A DNA stretch of 64,000 bases from Sphingopyxis terrae subsp. terrae NBRC 15098 (GCF_001598815.1 NZ_BCZQ01000012.1:62001-126000); one strand, 5' to 3'. Shown: positions 26,666 through 37,359, counted from the first letter of the stretch. Program-made: numbers and translations. The notes: generated from the letters alone by a model not told the origin.

Positions 26666-27933
26666 CCCAGCCTGTCTTTCAACGCATAATAAAGGAGGCC
26701 CAGCGTAGCGAGCGGGCGGCGCAGCCATTTGCCGCCGGGGAAGGGGCGCGACGGCAGGCTCGCGAGCACGTCGAAGCGTTCGGCGGTCCCCGCCAGCGCC
26801 TCGGCGATCAACTCGCCGGCGGTCGTCGTGATCAGCGCGCCATGCCCCGAAAATCCGTGCGCGAAAAAGACATTTCCGCGCCGGCCGATATGCGGCAGCC
26901 GGTTCATCGTCACCGCGACCGCACCGCCCCAGCCATAGTCGATCCTGGTATCGGCGATCTGCGGAAACACCTCGGCCATGAACGGACGCACGAACGCTGC
27001 GATGTCGCGCGGCGGCGTCTGCGAATAACGCTCGCCGCCGCCGAAGATCAGGCGCTTGTCGGCCGAGAGGCGGAAATAGTTGAGCACGAAGCGGCTGTCG
27101 GCAACCGCGGCGTCGGTCGGGAGCAGCGCGTCGGCGTTGGCGAGGGGCGCGGTCGCGATGTTGTAGTTCATGATCGGCACCGTGTAGCGCCCGAGGTCGG
27201 GCTCGACCTCGCCGATCCAGCTATCGGTGGCGTCGATGACGTAACGAGCTTCGATGATGTCCCGTGTTGTGAACAGCCCGCTCGATCCGTCGCTCAAGTT
27301 TACAATTTGTTCGACGCGTTCATTCTCCAGGATGCGCACCCCCATAGCCTCCGCCGCTTTCGCTAGGCCGATGGCATAATTAAGCGGGTGGAAATGGCCG
27401 CCCTGCGGATCATGGATTCCACCATGATATAAGGGGCTCGAGATATGCGCGCCCATCGCGGATTTTGCGACGACTTCGGTTGTATAACTGAAGCGTGTGT
27501 CGAGAAAGGCGGCTTCGCGTTGCATGGCGTCGAAGTCTTTCGGCGTCCACGCTGCCTCCAGATGGCCCGCTTTTAGGTCGCAATCGATGCCATGGTTTTC
27601 GATCCGCGCTTTGACGCGATTGTTGCGCCAGCACAGGTCGAACAGTGCATCGGCGCGCTCGCGGCCGAACTCTTCCTCCAACTCGGATGTAGTCCAGCGC
27701 AATCCCGGTATCAGCTGCCCGCCGTTGCGCCCCGATGCCCCGAAGCCGACATGCTCGCGCTCGATTAGGATCACCGAAAAGCCGCGCTCCGCGCAGGCCA
27801 AAGCTGCCGAAAGGCCTGTGAAGCCGCCGCCGATCACAGCGACGTCGCACTCCAGATCGTCCGCCGTTGAACGAAGCGGCCGCCACGGATTCGCGGTCGC
27901 GGCATAATAGCTGTAGCTCAGCGGGTCGGTCAT
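26662..27933 (-). CDS. puuB: FAD-dependent gamma-glutamylputrescine oxidase-like protein (PuuB-like)
   Basis: A 423-residue DAO-family flavoprotein. The dinucleotide-binding motif is CDVAVIGGGFTGLSAALACAERG (residues 29-51), followed by GASGRNGGQLIPG as in PuuB/OrdL oxidases, and a C-terminal GRRGNVFFAHGFSGHGAL FAD contact. PuuB oxidises gamma-glutamylputrescine to the aldehyde with release of ammonia and H2O2. The flanking PuuA homologues support this call. Confidence 0.85.
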   Translation of the reverse strand: MTDPLSYSYYAATANPWRPLRSTADDLECDVAVIGGGFTGLSAALACAERGFSVILIEREHVGFGASGRNGGQLIPGLRWTTSELEEEFGRERADALFDLCWRNNRVKARIENHGIDCDLKAGHLEAAWTPKDFDAMQREAAFLDTRFSYTTEVVAKSAMGAHISSPLYHGGIHDPQGGHFHPLNYAIGLAKAAEAMGVRILENERVEQIVNLSDGSSGLFTTRDIIEARYVIDATDSWIGEVEPDLGRYTVPIMNYNIATAPLANADALLPTDAAVADSRFVLNYFRLSADKRLIFGGGERYSQTPPRDIAAFVRPFMAEVFPQIADTRIDYGWGGAVAVTMNRLPHIGRRGNVFFAHGFSGHGALITTTAGELIAEALAGTAERFDVLASLPSRPFPGGKWLRRPLATLGLLYYALKDRLG

Positions 27934-27946
27934 GGCGTCGCGCGCG

Positions 27947-29293
27947 TCAAACGCGCATCAGCAGATGTTCGCGCTCCCAGCTCGACACCACCGACTGATA
28001 GTTGAACAGCTCATAATCCTTCACGGCGTAGAAGATTTCGAAGAAATCGTCGCCGAGCAGGTTGCGGACCTTCTTGCAGGAGCTGAACCGGTCGAGCGCG
28101 GCTTCCAGCGTGCGCGGCAGGGTGCGGGCGCGGTTATAGGCGCTGCCGGTGATCGGCTTGGGCGGTACCATGCGATCGACCATGCCGATATAGCCGCAGA
28201 CGAGCGAGGCCGCGATCGCCAGATAGGGATTGCTGTCGGCGCCGGGCAGACGGTTTTCGACGCGGCGGTTGTTCTTGTCCGACACGGGGATGCGAAAACC
28301 GCACGACCGGTTGTCGACGCCCCACTGGACGTTGATCGGCGCTGCGCTGTCGGGACGCATCCGGCGAAAGCTGTTCACATTGGGCGCCCACATGGGCGAG
28401 ATTTGCGGCATGAAGCGGATCAGCCCCGCGACATAGGATCGAAAGGCCGCGCTGTCGCGGCCATTGGCGGTCGCGAACAGGTTGCGCCCCGTCTCGGCAT
28501 CGACGACCGATTGGTGAATGTGCATCGCGCTTCCCGGCTGACCCGCCATCGGGTTCGCCATGAAGGTCGCATAGACGCTGTGCTGTTTCGCGACGTTGCG
28601 GACGACGCGTTTGAAGAGAAACACCTCGTCGGCGAGCCGCAGCGGATCGCCGTGCATGAAATTCACCTCGAGCTGCGCGGCGCCCATTTCGTGGATCATC
28701 GTGTCGATATCGAGCCCCATCAGCTCGCAATCGTCATAGATATGATCGATGATATCCTCATATTCGTTCATGGCTTCAAGGCCATAGGGCTGGCTCGCGG
28801 TTTCCGCCCGGCCCGACTGGCCGGTCGGCGGCGTCAACGGAAAGTCGGGGTCGGTGTTCTGCGAGACGAGATAGAATTCGACCTCGGGTGCGATGATCGG
28901 CTTCCAACCCTTGTCCTGGTAAAGGCCCAGCACCTTTTTCAGGATCGTCCGCGGCGCGATGTCGACCTCGGTGCCGTCGCCATTATAGGCATCGGCAATC
29001 ACGAAGGCCGTCGGCGAGGTGAAGCCCGGCGCGACGCAGATGGTATCGGGATCGGCAAGCAGGATCTTGTCGGGATCCTTGTCCCAGATATCGTCGATAT
29101 CCTCGGGATAATGGCCGTCGATCGTGCAGATGAAGACGCTGCCGGGGATGCGCAGCGACTTGTCCTTGACCGAAGCGAGGAATTTCTTGGCGGGCAGAAC
29201 CTTGCCGCGCTGCACCCCGTTGATGTCGGGAACGATACATTCGACTTCGTCGATATTATGGTCGCTGATCCATTGTTCCAGATTGACTGACAT
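27947..29293 (-). CDS. puuA: Gamma-glutamylpolyamine synthetase (PuuA-like), copy 2
   Basis: A 448-residue glutamine-synthetase-family ligase, first gene of the minus-strand polyamine operon. Visible are VECIVPDINGVQRGKVLP (N-terminal domain), APEVEFYLVS, GSAMHIHQSVVD, NSFRRM and NRSCGFRIPVSD. It differs considerably from copy 1 (LVNFMHGDPLRL versus LTLRHKPDALRA regions), so the two may act on different amines. The operon promoter should lie in the gap above 29293. Confidence 0.85.
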   Translation of the reverse strand: MSVNLEQWISDHNIDEVECIVPDINGVQRGKVLPAKKFLASVKDKSLRIPGSVFICTIDGHYPEDIDDIWDKDPDKILLADPDTICVAPGFTSPTAFVIADAYNGDGTEVDIAPRTILKKVLGLYQDKGWKPIIAPEVEFYLVSQNTDPDFPLTPPTGQSGRAETASQPYGLEAMNEYEDIIDHIYDDCELMGLDIDTMIHEMGAAQLEVNFMHGDPLRLADEVFLFKRVVRNVAKQHSVYATFMANPMAGQPGSAMHIHQSVVDAETGRNLFATANGRDSAAFRSYVAGLIRFMPQISPMWAPNVNSFRRMRPDSAAPINVQWGVDNRSCGFRIPVSDKNNRRVENRLPGADSNPYLAIAASLVCGYIGMVDRMVPPKPITGSAYNRARTLPRTLEAALDRFSSCKKVRNLLGDDFFEIFYAVKDYELFNYQSVVSSWEREHLLMRV

Positions 29294-29512
29294 GCGCCCC
29301 CGATTGGGCCGAGGAGCCGGCCCGTTTGTGGAAGGTGCAGCGTATAGCGAAGTTGAACGGAGCGCCAGAGGGGCCGCTATCGGTCATTTCTCGATGGAAT
29401 ATTTCAGGAGGCAGGGTGTCGCGAACCCGGCCGATTGCGGACATGGATTCTAGTTGACCAGCCACTTTCTAGCGGCTCCTCATTCAAGAATCCTATTACG
29501 ACAATGCCTAGC

Positions 29513-29884
29513 CTAGCGTGCCAAAAAATAGATAATCGCGAGTAGCATCGCTAGCGCTGTCGTCGTGCGTTCAAGGGGGAGCCGGGCGGGAGACTCTTCG
29601 GCCCTGAAACCTGAAAACCCGCCCCCATTTTTTCGAACTATTTCCTCGCGGTGAATTTGTGCGAGAACGATACCGGGGTCCCCTTTGGATGCCAAAGGAC
29701 CGGGCGATCCATAGAGCAGCGGGACGTCAGTCAGCAGGTCCTTATTCAAACCTTTTGCTGCTTCGCCGCGCTGCGTCAGATTCCTCGCAAACTCCGTCGC
29801 GCTGTCCAAAGCGGGCGGGTGGCTTGGATCGTCTACTAATATTGCAGCATTGGCTCGCTCGCTAGGCTCCTGCTCGTTCGCCAA
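29513..29884 (-). CDS. Hypothetical tail-anchored protein in an AT-rich island
   Basis: A possible 123-residue protein not recognised from any family. The chosen TTG start (29884) has GGGAAG four bases upstream; a longer frame from a TTG at 29959 is possible. The body is hydrophilic (ANEQEPSERANAAILVDD, then KDLLTDVPLLYGSPGPLASKGDPG) and ends with a single hydrophobic segment, ALAMLLAIIYFLAR, right at the C-terminus. Such a layout suggests a tail-anchored membrane protein. Base composition is lower in GC than all neighbours, suggesting foreign origin. It may not be a real gene. Confidence 0.4.
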   Translation of the reverse strand: MANEQEPSERANAAILVDDPSHPPALDSATEFARNLTQRGEAAKGLNKDLLTDVPLLYGSPGPLASKGDPGIVLAQIHREEIVRKNGGGFSGFRAEESPARLPLERTTTALAMLLAIIYFLAR

Positions 29885-30225
29885 ATCACTTCCCTTCGAT
29901 ATTGTGCTTTCGGTGAATTTAGCGCTGGATAGTAAACGAGAGGTTCTGCGCGCAGGCAAACGGAGCAGAAGTTGCTCGATCTATTAGTCTGTACGCATAC
30001 CCACCTAGCATGAGGCCGATGGTCTGCTTCCCACCCCAAAGTCGCCATCCCGCCCCGATTTTTCGCTGTCCTACTTTGTTTGGACGCGATAGCGTCGCAC
30101 GACACCTGTCGCGTCGGTTGTGCCAACGCCAGACATGGAGAACGGACAAGGCTGACCTTCGGTGAACTTTGGGGCCGACAAAATAATGGCCGCTTGCCGC
30201 CCTCGGCAAAGCAGGGAGATGATCG
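29885..30225. other. Non-coding gap upstream of the omega-aminotransferase
   Basis: No convincing gene is present in these 341 bp. The left part continues the AT-richer composition of the hypothetical gene; the right part holds AGGGAG just before the ATG at 30226. I found no confident -35/-10 pair. Confidence 0.4.
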
Positions 30226-31539
30226 ATGCAGGGTGACAACGACCAGCTGGCGAGCTTCTGGATGCCCTTCACCGCGAACCGTTCCTACAAGGCCCATCCG
30301 CGCCAGCTCGTCGCGGCGAGCGGGATGTATTATCAGTCGGGCGACGGACGCCGGATCCTCGACGGCACCTCGGGCCTGTGGTGCAGCAATGCCGGCCACT
30401 GCCGCCCCGAAATTGCAGAAGCCATCGCCAAGGCGGCGACAACGCTCGATTTCGCGCCGACGTTTCAGCTTGGCCATCCGCTGCCCTTCGAGCTGGCGCA
30501 GCGTCTCGCGGCGCTGATGCCCGAAGGGCTCGACCGGATATTCTTTACCAACAGCGGGTCCGAATCGGTCGATACCGCGCTCAAGATCGCACTCGCGGTG
30601 CAGCGCGCGAAGGGGCAGGGGACGCGCACCCGGCTGATCGGCCGCGAGCGCGGCTATCATGGCGTCGGTTTCGGCGGAATCAGCGTCGGCGGGATCGTCA
30701 GCAATCGCCGCACCTGGCCGGGGCTGCCCGGAACCGATCATCTGCGGCACACGCACGATCTGGCCCGCAACGCCTTTACGCGCGGTTTCCCGGCGCACGG
30801 CGCCGAACTCGCCGACGACCTTCAGCGGCTCGTCGACCTGCATGGCGCTGAAACGATCGCGGCGGTGATTGTCGAGCCGATGGCGGGCTCGACCGGCGTG
30901 CTGATCCCGCCAGCCGGCTATCTCCAGCGGCTGCGCGAGATTTGCGACCGGCATGGTATCATCCTGATCTTCGACGAGGTGATTACCGCTTTCGGCCGCA
31001 TCGGCGCGGCGACCGCTGCCGAGGCCTGGGGGGTGACCCCCGACATCATCACCATGGCGAAAGGGCTGACCAACGCGGCGGTGCCGATGGGCGCGGTCGC
31101 GGTGAAGCGCGACCTCCACGACGCCGTGATCGAAAGCGTGCCGGGCGGGATCGAGCTGTTCCACGGCTTTACCTATTCGGGCCACCCGCTCGCGAGCGCG
31201 GCGGGGCTCGCGACGCTCGATATTTATGCGCACGAGGGGCTGTTCGAACGGGCGAACGAACTCGCCGGCTATTGGGAGGAGGCGGCGCACAGCCTGAAGG
31301 GGCGGCGCCACATCATCGATATCCGCACGATCGGGCTTGTCGCCGGCGTCGAACTCGAACCGCGACCCGGCGCTCCGACGGCGCGGGCAATGGAATTGTT
31401 CCACGCCGCCTTCGACAGCGGCCTGCTGGTGCGCGCAACGGGCGACATCATCGCGCTGTCGCCGCCGCTGATCGTTGAAAAGACAGAGATAGATGCGATG
31501 TTCGGCCAGCTTGCCGAGCTTCTGGACCGCATCGATTGA
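30226..31539 (+). CDS. Omega-amino acid:pyruvate aminotransferase (beta-alanine type)
   Basis: A 437-residue class III aminotransferase starting ASFWMPFTANRSYKAHPRQL, the signature N-terminus of beta-alanine:pyruvate transaminases. Other marks are GLWCSNAGHCRPEI, NSGSESVDTALKIAL, ERGYHGVGFGGISVGG, FDEVITAFGRIG and Schiff-base Lys279 in MAKGLTNAAVPMG. It probably moves amino groups from beta-alanine, GABA or related polyamine products to pyruvate. AGGGAG precedes the ATG, and a strong terminator follows. Confidence 0.9.
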   Translation: MQGDNDQLASFWMPFTANRSYKAHPRQLVAASGMYYQSGDGRRILDGTSGLWCSNAGHCRPEIAEAIAKAATTLDFAPTFQLGHPLPFELAQRLAALMPEGLDRIFFTNSGSESVDTALKIALAVQRAKGQGTRTRLIGRERGYHGVGFGGISVGGIVSNRRTWPGLPGTDHLRHTHDLARNAFTRGFPAHGAELADDLQRLVDLHGAETIAAVIVEPMAGSTGVLIPPAGYLQRLREICDRHGIILIFDEVITAFGRIGAATAAEAWGVTPDIITMAKGLTNAAVPMGAVAVKRDLHDAVIESVPGGIELFHGFTYSGHPLASAAGLATLDIYAHEGLFERANELAGYWEEAAHSLKGRRHIIDIRTIGLVAGVELEPRPGAPTARAMELFHAAFDSGLLVRATGDIIALSPPLIVEKTEIDAMFGQLAELLDRID

Positions 31540-31565
31540 CCGCTCCGCTCGGGTGGGCGCACAAA

Positions 31566-31591
31566 AAAGGGGCCGCATATGCGGCCCCTTT
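31566..31591. terminator. Bidirectional intrinsic terminator
   Basis: A perfect 26-bp palindrome with core GGGGCCGCATATGCGGCCCC, flanked by an A-run on the left and T-rich bases on the right. It lies between the omega-aminotransferase (plus) and gltA (minus), and can end both transcripts. Confidence 0.9.
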
Positions 31592-31632
31592 CTGCAAGCG
31601 GTTCTGAACCGGGACAGGTTCCCGGTACCGCC

Positions 31633-32919
31633 TCAGCGCTTGTCGACGGGGACGTAGGCGCGCTGCGTCGGGCCGGTGTAGAGCTGGCGCGGGCGGCCGA
31701 TCTTCTGCGCGGGGTCCGAGATCATCTCGTTCCACTGCGCGACCCAGCCGACGGTGCGGGCGAGCGCGAAGAGGGCGGTGAACATCGTGGTCGGGAAGCC
31801 GATCGCCGACAGGATGACGCCCGAATAGAAGTCGACATTGGGGAAGAGCTTCTTTTCGACGAAATAATCGTCGTTGAGCGCCATTTCCTCAAGCTGCAGC
31901 GCGACGTCGAAGACCGGGTCGTTGACCTTGAGCGCGGCGAACACCTCGCGCACGGTCTTCTGCATCACCGTCGCACGCGGGTCGTAATTCTTGTACACGC
32001 GGTGGCCGAAGCCCATCAGGCGGAACGGATCGTCCTTGTCCTTCGCGCGCGCGATATATTCGGGGATGCGTTCGGGACGGCCGATTTCGCGCAGCATGTT
32101 GAGCGCGGCTTCGTTGGCCCCGCCATGCGCCGGACCCCACAGGCAGGCGATGCCCGCCGCGATGCACGCGAAGGGATTGGCGCCCGACGAACCCGCAAGG
32201 CGAACGGTCGAGGTCGACGCATTCTGCTCATGGTCGGCATGCAGGATGAAGATGCGGTCGAGCGCGCGGACGACCGCCGGATCAACCTCATATTCCTCGG
32301 CCGGAACGCCGAAGGTCATGCGCAGGAAATTATGCGTGTAGCTGAGGTCGTTCTGCGGGTAGATGAAGGGCTGACCCACCGAATATTTATACGCCATCGC
32401 CGCGATCGTCGGCATCTTGGCGATCAGGCGGTGGCTCGCGATCATGCGCTGGTGCGGATCGTGGATTTCGGTCGAATCATGATAAAAGGCCGACAACGCG
32501 CCAACCACGCCGCACATGATCGCCATCGGGTGCGCGTCGCGGCGGAAGCCGCGATAGAAGGTCGCAAGCTGTTCATGCAGCATCGTGTGGCGCGTGATCG
32601 TGGTATCGAACTTCGCCAGCTCGTCGCCGCTCGGCAATTCGCCGTTCAGGAGCAGATAGGCGACCTCCATGAAGGTCGAATGTTCGGCAAGATCGCCGAT
32701 CGCATAACCGCGGTGGAGCAGGACGCCTTCGTCGCCGTCGATATAGGTCAGCTTCGACTCGCAGCTCGCGGTCGAGGTGAAGCCCGGATCATAGGTGAAG
32801 GCGCCGGTCTGGCCGTAGAATTTGCGGATGTCGACGACGTCGGGGCCGACGGTGCCCTTCAGCACCGGACTCTCGACAGTCTTGTCGCCCAGGGTGATTT
32901 TCGCGGTCTGGTCGGTCAT
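31633..32919 (-). CDS. gltA: Citrate synthase (type II)
   Basis: Condenses oxaloacetate with acetyl-CoA to start the TCA cycle. The 428-residue protein has the long N-terminal domain of hexameric, NADH-sensitive type II enzymes ([21 protein letters not shown]). Active-site blocks are [27 protein letters not shown] (His) and [14 protein letters not shown] (His), plus NVDFYSG (Asp). It lies 37 bp downstream of gltX on the same strand. Confidence 0.97.
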   Translation of the reverse strand: MTDQTAKITLGDKTVESPVLKGTVGPDVVDIRKFYGQTGAFTYDPGFTSTASCESKLTYIDGDEGVLLHRGYAIGDLAEHSTFMEVAYLLLNGELPSGDELAKFDTTITRHTMLHEQLATFYRGFRRDAHPMAIMCGVVGALSAFYHDSTEIHDPHQRMIASHRLIAKMPTIAAMAYKYSVGQPFIYPQNDLSYTHNFLRMTFGVPAEEYEVDPAVVRALDRIFILHADHEQNASTSTVRLAGSSGANPFACIAAGIACLWGPAHGGANEAALNMLREIGRPERIPEYIARAKDKDDPFRLMGFGHRVYKNYDPRATVMQKTVREVFAALKVNDPVFDVALQLEEMALNDDYFVEKKLFPNVDFYSGVILSAIGFPTTMFTALFALARTVGWVAQWNEMISDPAQKIGRPRQLYTGPTQRAYVPVDKR

Positions 32920-32956
32920 ATTTTTTCCCCTGATCTACGGGCGGGAGAGTGAGTGG

Positions 32957-34423
32957 CTACGCCCCTGCCGGATAATTGTGCGCTGCGTCAAGTCGCGCCA
33001 GGCTCTCGTCGCGTCCCAATAGCAGCAAGACGTCGAAAATGCCCGGAGAAACGGTGCGGCCGGTCAAGGCGGCGCGCAGCGGCTGAGCGAGCTTGCCGAG
33101 GCCGACACCGGCCGACTCGCTCGTCTCGCGCACCGCCGTCTCGATGGCATCGTGCGACCAGTCGTCCAGCGCGCGCAGGCGGTCGGTAACATTCGCCAGC
33201 AAGCCTTCCGGCGCTTCGGCGATCAGCGCGGCGGCTTTCTCTTCGATCGTCAGCGGACGCACGGCAAACAGGAAGACGGCGCCCTCGGCAATTTCGTCCA
33301 ATGTCTTCGCGCGCGGCTTGAGCACGTCCATCGCGCGCGCCAGCAAGGCGCGGTCGTCGCTGTCGAGCGCGCGCCCGACCAGCGTCTCGACCCGCGGCGC
33401 CACCAGGCCGGCGAGCCGGGCATCGTCGGCCTCGCGGATATAATGGCCGTTCAGATTTTCGAGCTTCTTGAAATCGAAGCGCGACGGCGAGCGGCCGACG
33501 TTGGCGAGATCGAACCATTCGACCGCCTGCTCGCGGCTGATGATTTCGGCATCGCCATGCCCCCAGCCGAGGCGGAGCAGATAATTGTTCACCGCCTCGG
33601 GCAGATAGCCAAGCTCGTCGCGATAGGCATCGACGCCGAGCGCGCCGTGCCGTTTCGACAGCTTTGCGCCATCGGCGCCGTGGATCAACGGGACGTGTGC
33701 ATAAACCGGCTCGCGCCACGCCATCGCGCGGATCAGCGCGAGCTGGCGGAAGGCGTTGTTCAGGTGATCGTCACCACGGATGACATGGGTGATCCCCATG
33801 TCGTTATCGTCGACGACGACGCTGAGCATATAGGTCGGGGTGCCGTCGCTGCGCAGCAGGATGAAATCGTCGAGCTCGGCATTCTGGACCGTCACCTCGC
33901 CCTGCACGCGATCGTGGATCGTCACCGCGCCATCTTGCGGCGCGCGCAAGCGGATGACGTGCGGGGCGGCGGGATCGCCGTCGTCACGGTCGCGCCACGG
34001 GCTGCGGACGCGGAAGGGGATGCGCTTTTCCTGTGCTTCGGCACGCATCGCGGCCAGTTCATCCTGCGTCAAATAGCAGCGATAGGCCGCGCCCTTGGCG
34101 AGCAGTTCGTGCGCAACCTCGGCATGGCGCGCCGCGCGCGCGAACTGATAGACGGTCTCGCCGTCCCAATCGAGGTCGAGCCACTGCATCCCGTCGAGGA
34201 TCGCGTCGATGGCGGCGTCGGTTGAGCGTGCGCGGTCGGTATCCTCGATCCGCAGCAGGAACTTGCCGCCGTGATGGCGCGCAAAAAGCCAGTTGAACAG
34301 CGCGGTCCGCGCGCCGCCGATGTGCAGATATCCCGTGGGGGAGGGGGCGAAGCGGGTGACGACGGCGGCGCCCGTCGCTTCGGGGGTCGCTTCTGCCAAT
34401 TCGGTTTTGTTTTCGGTTGCCAC
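32957..34423 (-). CDS. gltX: Glutamyl-tRNA synthetase
   Basis: A class I synthetase of 488 residues. The HIGH-type motif is [17 protein letters not shown], the KMSKS-type loop is AKLSKRHGA, and the C-terminal helical anticodon domain is intact. The GTG at 34423 is preferred (GAGG just upstream); another GTG at 34438 would add five residues. The comEC gene diverges about 70 bp away. Confidence 0.96.
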   Translation of the reverse strand: MATENKTELAEATPEATGAAVVTRFAPSPTGYLHIGGARTALFNWLFARHHGGKFLLRIEDTDRARSTDAAIDAILDGMQWLDLDWDGETVYQFARAARHAEVAHELLAKGAAYRCYLTQDELAAMRAEAQEKRIPFRVRSPWRDRDDGDPAAPHVIRLRAPQDGAVTIHDRVQGEVTVQNAELDDFILLRSDGTPTYMLSVVVDDNDMGITHVIRGDDHLNNAFRQLALIRAMAWREPVYAHVPLIHGADGAKLSKRHGALGVDAYRDELGYLPEAVNNYLLRLGWGHGDAEIISREQAVEWFDLANVGRSPSRFDFKKLENLNGHYIREADDARLAGLVAPRVETLVGRALDSDDRALLARAMDVLKPRAKTLDEIAEGAVFLFAVRPLTIEEKAAALIAEAPEGLLANVTDRLRALDDWSHDAIETAVRETSESAGVGLGKLAQPLRAALTGRTVSPGIFDVLLLLGRDESLARLDAAHNYPAGA

Positions 34424-34493
34424 TCTGGCCTCTTTCACTCAGGCTGCCGGCCGCGGAACAGGGACCGCGGCGGATTTCGGGGCTGCCCCTAGC

Positions 34494-36653
34494 ATGGCGA
34501 CAAGCACGCTTCAAACGCCCATTGCCGCGCGGACGCTTTCATGGTTCGGCGCTTTGCCGGCGGCGCTCGAGACGCGGCTGGAGGTCGAGCGCGAGCGGCT
34601 GCCGCTCTGGTTTCCTGTGGCCTTCGGCGCGGGGATCGCGCTGTGGTTCGCCTTGCCGACCGCAGCGCAATGGATCGGGCTTCTTTGCGCCTTGACGGGG
34701 GGCATGGCCTTCGGCCTGGCAATCGGCTGGCAGACCCGCGTTGGCCGCGCCCTGACGATCGGTTGCGGGGTTGCCGCGGCAGGGCTGCTGCTGATCTGGG
34801 GCCGCGCGCTGTGGGTCGAGGCGCCGGTGCTCGCGCGGCCGGTGACGACCGAATTTTCGGCGCGGGTCGAAGCGGCCGAGCCTTTGCCAGCGCGCGCGCA
34901 ATTGCGGCTTGTCGTGCGGCCGCTCGCGCGTCCCGATCTGCCACCGCGCCTGCGGCTGACGCTGCGCGGCGACCAGCGGCGCCCAATTGTGCCGGGGACG
35001 ATGATCGGCGTGCGCGCGCGGCTGATGCCGCCGCCAACCGCGAGCCTGCCCGGCGGCTATGATTTTGCGCAGCGCGCCTGGTTCGACCGCATCGGCGCGG
35101 TCGGAACAGTGCTTGGCGATGTCATACTGCCGCCGGGCGCCGAGCAGGCGCGCCAGCCGCTGCGCGCGCGGCTGAGCGAGCATATCCATCGCCAGGTCGC
35201 GGGGTCGCCGGGCGGTGTCGCGTCGGCGCTGGTAACGGGCGATCGCGGCGCGATCACGCCCGAGGATGAAGAGGCGATGCGGCGCAGCGGGCTGGCGCAC
35301 TTGCTGTCGATCAGCGGGCTGCACGTCACTGCGGTGGTCGGCTTCGCGATGCTGCTCGCCATGCGATTGCTGGCGCTCAGCCCGCGGCTCGCGCTTGCGG
35401 GCTATGTGTTGCCGCTCGCCGCCGCCGCCGGGGCGCTGGCTGGGGGCGGCTATACGTGGTTGGCTGGCGCCGAGGTGCCGACGCTGCGGTCGTTGATCGC
35501 GGCGTTGTTGGTGCTGGCGGCGATCCTGCTGGGGCGCGAGGCGATTACCCTGCGGCTCGTCGCTGCCGGCGCGCTGCTTGTGCTGCTCTGGCGGCCCGAG
35601 GCGCTGGTCGGGCCGAGCTTCCAGCTCAGCTTCGCGGCGGTAACCGCGATCGTCGCGCTCCACGAAAGCAGGGCGATGCAGCGCTTCGTCGCGCGGCGCG
35701 AGGAGCCATTTGCCTTCCGCTTCGGGCGCGGCGTCGCCGGCCTGCTGATCACCGGCATCGTAGTCGAGGTCGCCTTGTCGCCGATCGCGCTGTTCCATTT
35801 CCACAAGGCGGGGCTTTACGGCGCGCTCGCCAATGTCGTCGCGATCCCGCTGACCACCTTCGTGATCATGCCGGCGGAGGCCTTGGCGCTGCTGTTCGAC
35901 GCGGTAGGAGCGGGGGCGCCCTTCTGGTGGGTGGCCGATCATGCGCTGCGCCTGCTCATCGGGCTCGCGCATCATGTCGCCGCGGCGCCCGGCGCCGTCA
36001 CCACCTTGCCTGTTTTCCCGCCATGGGCTTTCGGGGTCGCGATGGCGGGCGGGTTGTGGATCTTGCTGTGGCGCAGCGGGTGGCGCTGGGCGGGCGCCGT
36101 GCCGCTGGTGGCGGGGATGGCGGTGCTGCTCGCGCAGCCGCGCCCCGACCTGCTCGTGACCGGCGACGGGCGGCATATCGCAGCCGCCGTGCCGGGCGGC
36201 GGCTATGCCATGCTGCGCGATCGTGCCGGCGATTTCGTACGCGACGCGATGGCCGAAGCGGCGGGGATCGACACGCCGCTCGTCGCGCTCGGCGATCTCG
36301 ACCATGTCGACTGCAATCCCGATTTCTGCCGTTGGACACAGGGCAGGGGCGATGCGCCGCGCGTCATCCTCGCCGCGCATGGGCGCGACCGGATCGCGGG
36401 TGAGGAGATGGCGGCCGCCTGCGCCGCCGCCGATGTGGTCATCAGCGAACGCTGGCTACCGCGCGAATGCGTCGCGCGCTGGCTGACGATCGACCGCGAT
36501 ACGCTGGAACAAAGCGGCGGCCTTGCGTTCTATCTGGGCGCGAAGCCGCGGCTCGTTTCGGCGCTGCGCGCGGGCGATGCGCATCCTTGGCGCCGCCCGC
36601 ACCAGCTTAGTGGTAACGACGAAGCAATCCCGACAGCCGACCTTGCACCATGA
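34494..36653 (+). CDS. comEC: ComEC/Rec2-family competence DNA channel protein
   Basis: A 719-residue polytopic protein. After two or three N-terminal helices (about 40-105) comes the DUF4131 beta domain (120-210), then the competence domain with the hallmark [20 protein letters not shown] and a long run of helices to about residue 545. The C-terminal part ([14 protein letters not shown]) is a short, apparently degenerate version of the metallo-beta-lactamase-like domain. ComEC carries single-stranded DNA across the inner membrane in transformation. Its last 47 bp overlap the convergent lexA gene. Confidence 0.92.
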   Translation: MATSTLQTPIAARTLSWFGALPAALETRLEVERERLPLWFPVAFGAGIALWFALPTAAQWIGLLCALTGGMAFGLAIGWQTRVGRALTIGCGVAAAGLLLIWGRALWVEAPVLARPVTTEFSARVEAAEPLPARAQLRLVVRPLARPDLPPRLRLTLRGDQRRPIVPGTMIGVRARLMPPPTASLPGGYDFAQRAWFDRIGAVGTVLGDVILPPGAEQARQPLRARLSEHIHRQVAGSPGGVASALVTGDRGAITPEDEEAMRRSGLAHLLSISGLHVTAVVGFAMLLAMRLLALSPRLALAGYVLPLAAAAGALAGGGYTWLAGAEVPTLRSLIAALLVLAAILLGREAITLRLVAAGALLVLLWRPEALVGPSFQLSFAAVTAIVALHESRAMQRFVARREEPFAFRFGRGVAGLLITGIVVEVALSPIALFHFHKAGLYGALANVVAIPLTTFVIMPAEALALLFDAVGAGAPFWWVADHALRLLIGLAHHVAAAPGAVTTLPVFPPWAFGVAMAGGLWILLWRSGWRWAGAVPLVAGMAVLLAQPRPDLLVTGDGRHIAAAVPGGGYAMLRDRAGDFVRDAMAEAAGIDTPLVALGDLDHVDCNPDFCRWTQGRGDAPRVILAAHGRDRIAGEEMAAACAAADVVISERWLPRECVARWLTIDRDTLEQSGGLAFYLGAKPRLVSALRAGDAHPWRRPHQLSGNDEAIPTADLAP

Positions 36654-37290
36654 CGCGATCGGCTTCGTAGCGCTGGGGTTCATAGGCGCTGTTGGCGGGA
36701 TCGAGGCGCACCATCCGGCCTTCGCGATGGAAATATTTGAGCGTTGCGTCCTGTCCGTCGACGAGCGCGACGACGATATCGCCCTCGCGCGCGGTACTCG
36801 CCTTCTGGATCAGCGCATAATCGCCGTCGAAAATCCCCGCCTCGACCATCGAGTCGCCCGATACTTCGAGCGCATAATGTTCGCCCGCGCCGAGCAACGC
36901 GGCGGGAACGGCGAGCCGGTTATAATCCTCGAACGCCTCGATCGGGACGCCCGCGGCAATCTTGCCGTGCAGCGGCACTTCGATAATGTCGTTCGCGGCG
37001 ATGGGCTTCAGCGCCGGTGCGGGCTTGCGCAGCGGCACCACATTGTCACTGTCGCTCCGCGTTTTGGGCTTGGCCGCATCGGGCAGCTTCAACACTTCGA
37101 GCGCGCGCGCACGATTGGGCAGGCGGCGCAGGAAGCCGCGTTCTTCGAGCGCGCTGATCAGCCGGTGGATGCCCGATTTCGACTTGAGGCCCAGCGCCTC
37201 CTTCATTTCCTCGAACGACGGCGAGATGCCGCTGGCGTCGAGCCGTTCCTGGATGAAGTGGAGCAGTTCATGCTGCTTCGCGGTCAACAT
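36607..37290 (-). CDS. lexA: LexA repressor
   Basis: SOS-response repressor and self-cleaving S24 peptidase of 227 residues. It has the N-terminal winged helix-turn-helix ([17 protein letters not shown]), cleavage site Ala113-Gly114 (IAAGVPIE), catalytic Ser147 (SGDSM) and Lys185 (DATLKYF). The 3' end overlaps comEC by 47 bp on the opposite strand. An SOS box in its promoter shows autoregulation. Confidence 0.97.
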   Translation of the reverse strand: MLTAKQHELLHFIQERLDASGISPSFEEMKEALGLKSKSGIHRLISALEERGFLRRLPNRARALEVLKLPDAAKPKTRSDSDNVVPLRKPAPALKPIAANDIIEVPLHGKIAAGVPIEAFEDYNRLAVPAALLGAGEHYALEVSGDSMVEAGIFDGDYALIQKASTAREGDIVVALVDGQDATLKYFHREGRMVRLDPANSAYEPQRYEADRVMVQGRLSGLLRRYH

Positions 37291-37327
37291 CGGTCTTTCT
37301 CCATGATGGCATTACCGGACATAAGGA

Positions 37328-37359
37328 GAACGATAGTGGAACAGACCGGAACTTGTCAA
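37328..37359 (-). promoter_or_regulatory. lexA promoter with SOS box
   Basis: On the minus strand TTGACA (37359-37354) lies 17 bp from CTATCG. GTTC-CACTATC-GTTC (37342-37328) is a perfect copy of the alphaproteobacterial SOS box GTTC-N7-GTTC and overlaps the -10. The -35 covers the stop codon of moeA, so the promoter starts inside the preceding gene. Confidence 0.85.

Noticed and set aside
29124-29453. Plus-strand frame across the start of the second puuA gene
   Set aside because: It overlaps puuA on the opposite strand and continues into non-coding DNA with no motif.
34293-34493. Extension of ComEC upstream to 34293
   Set aside because: It would overlap the divergent gltX N-terminus; ATG 34494 gives the family's usual length.
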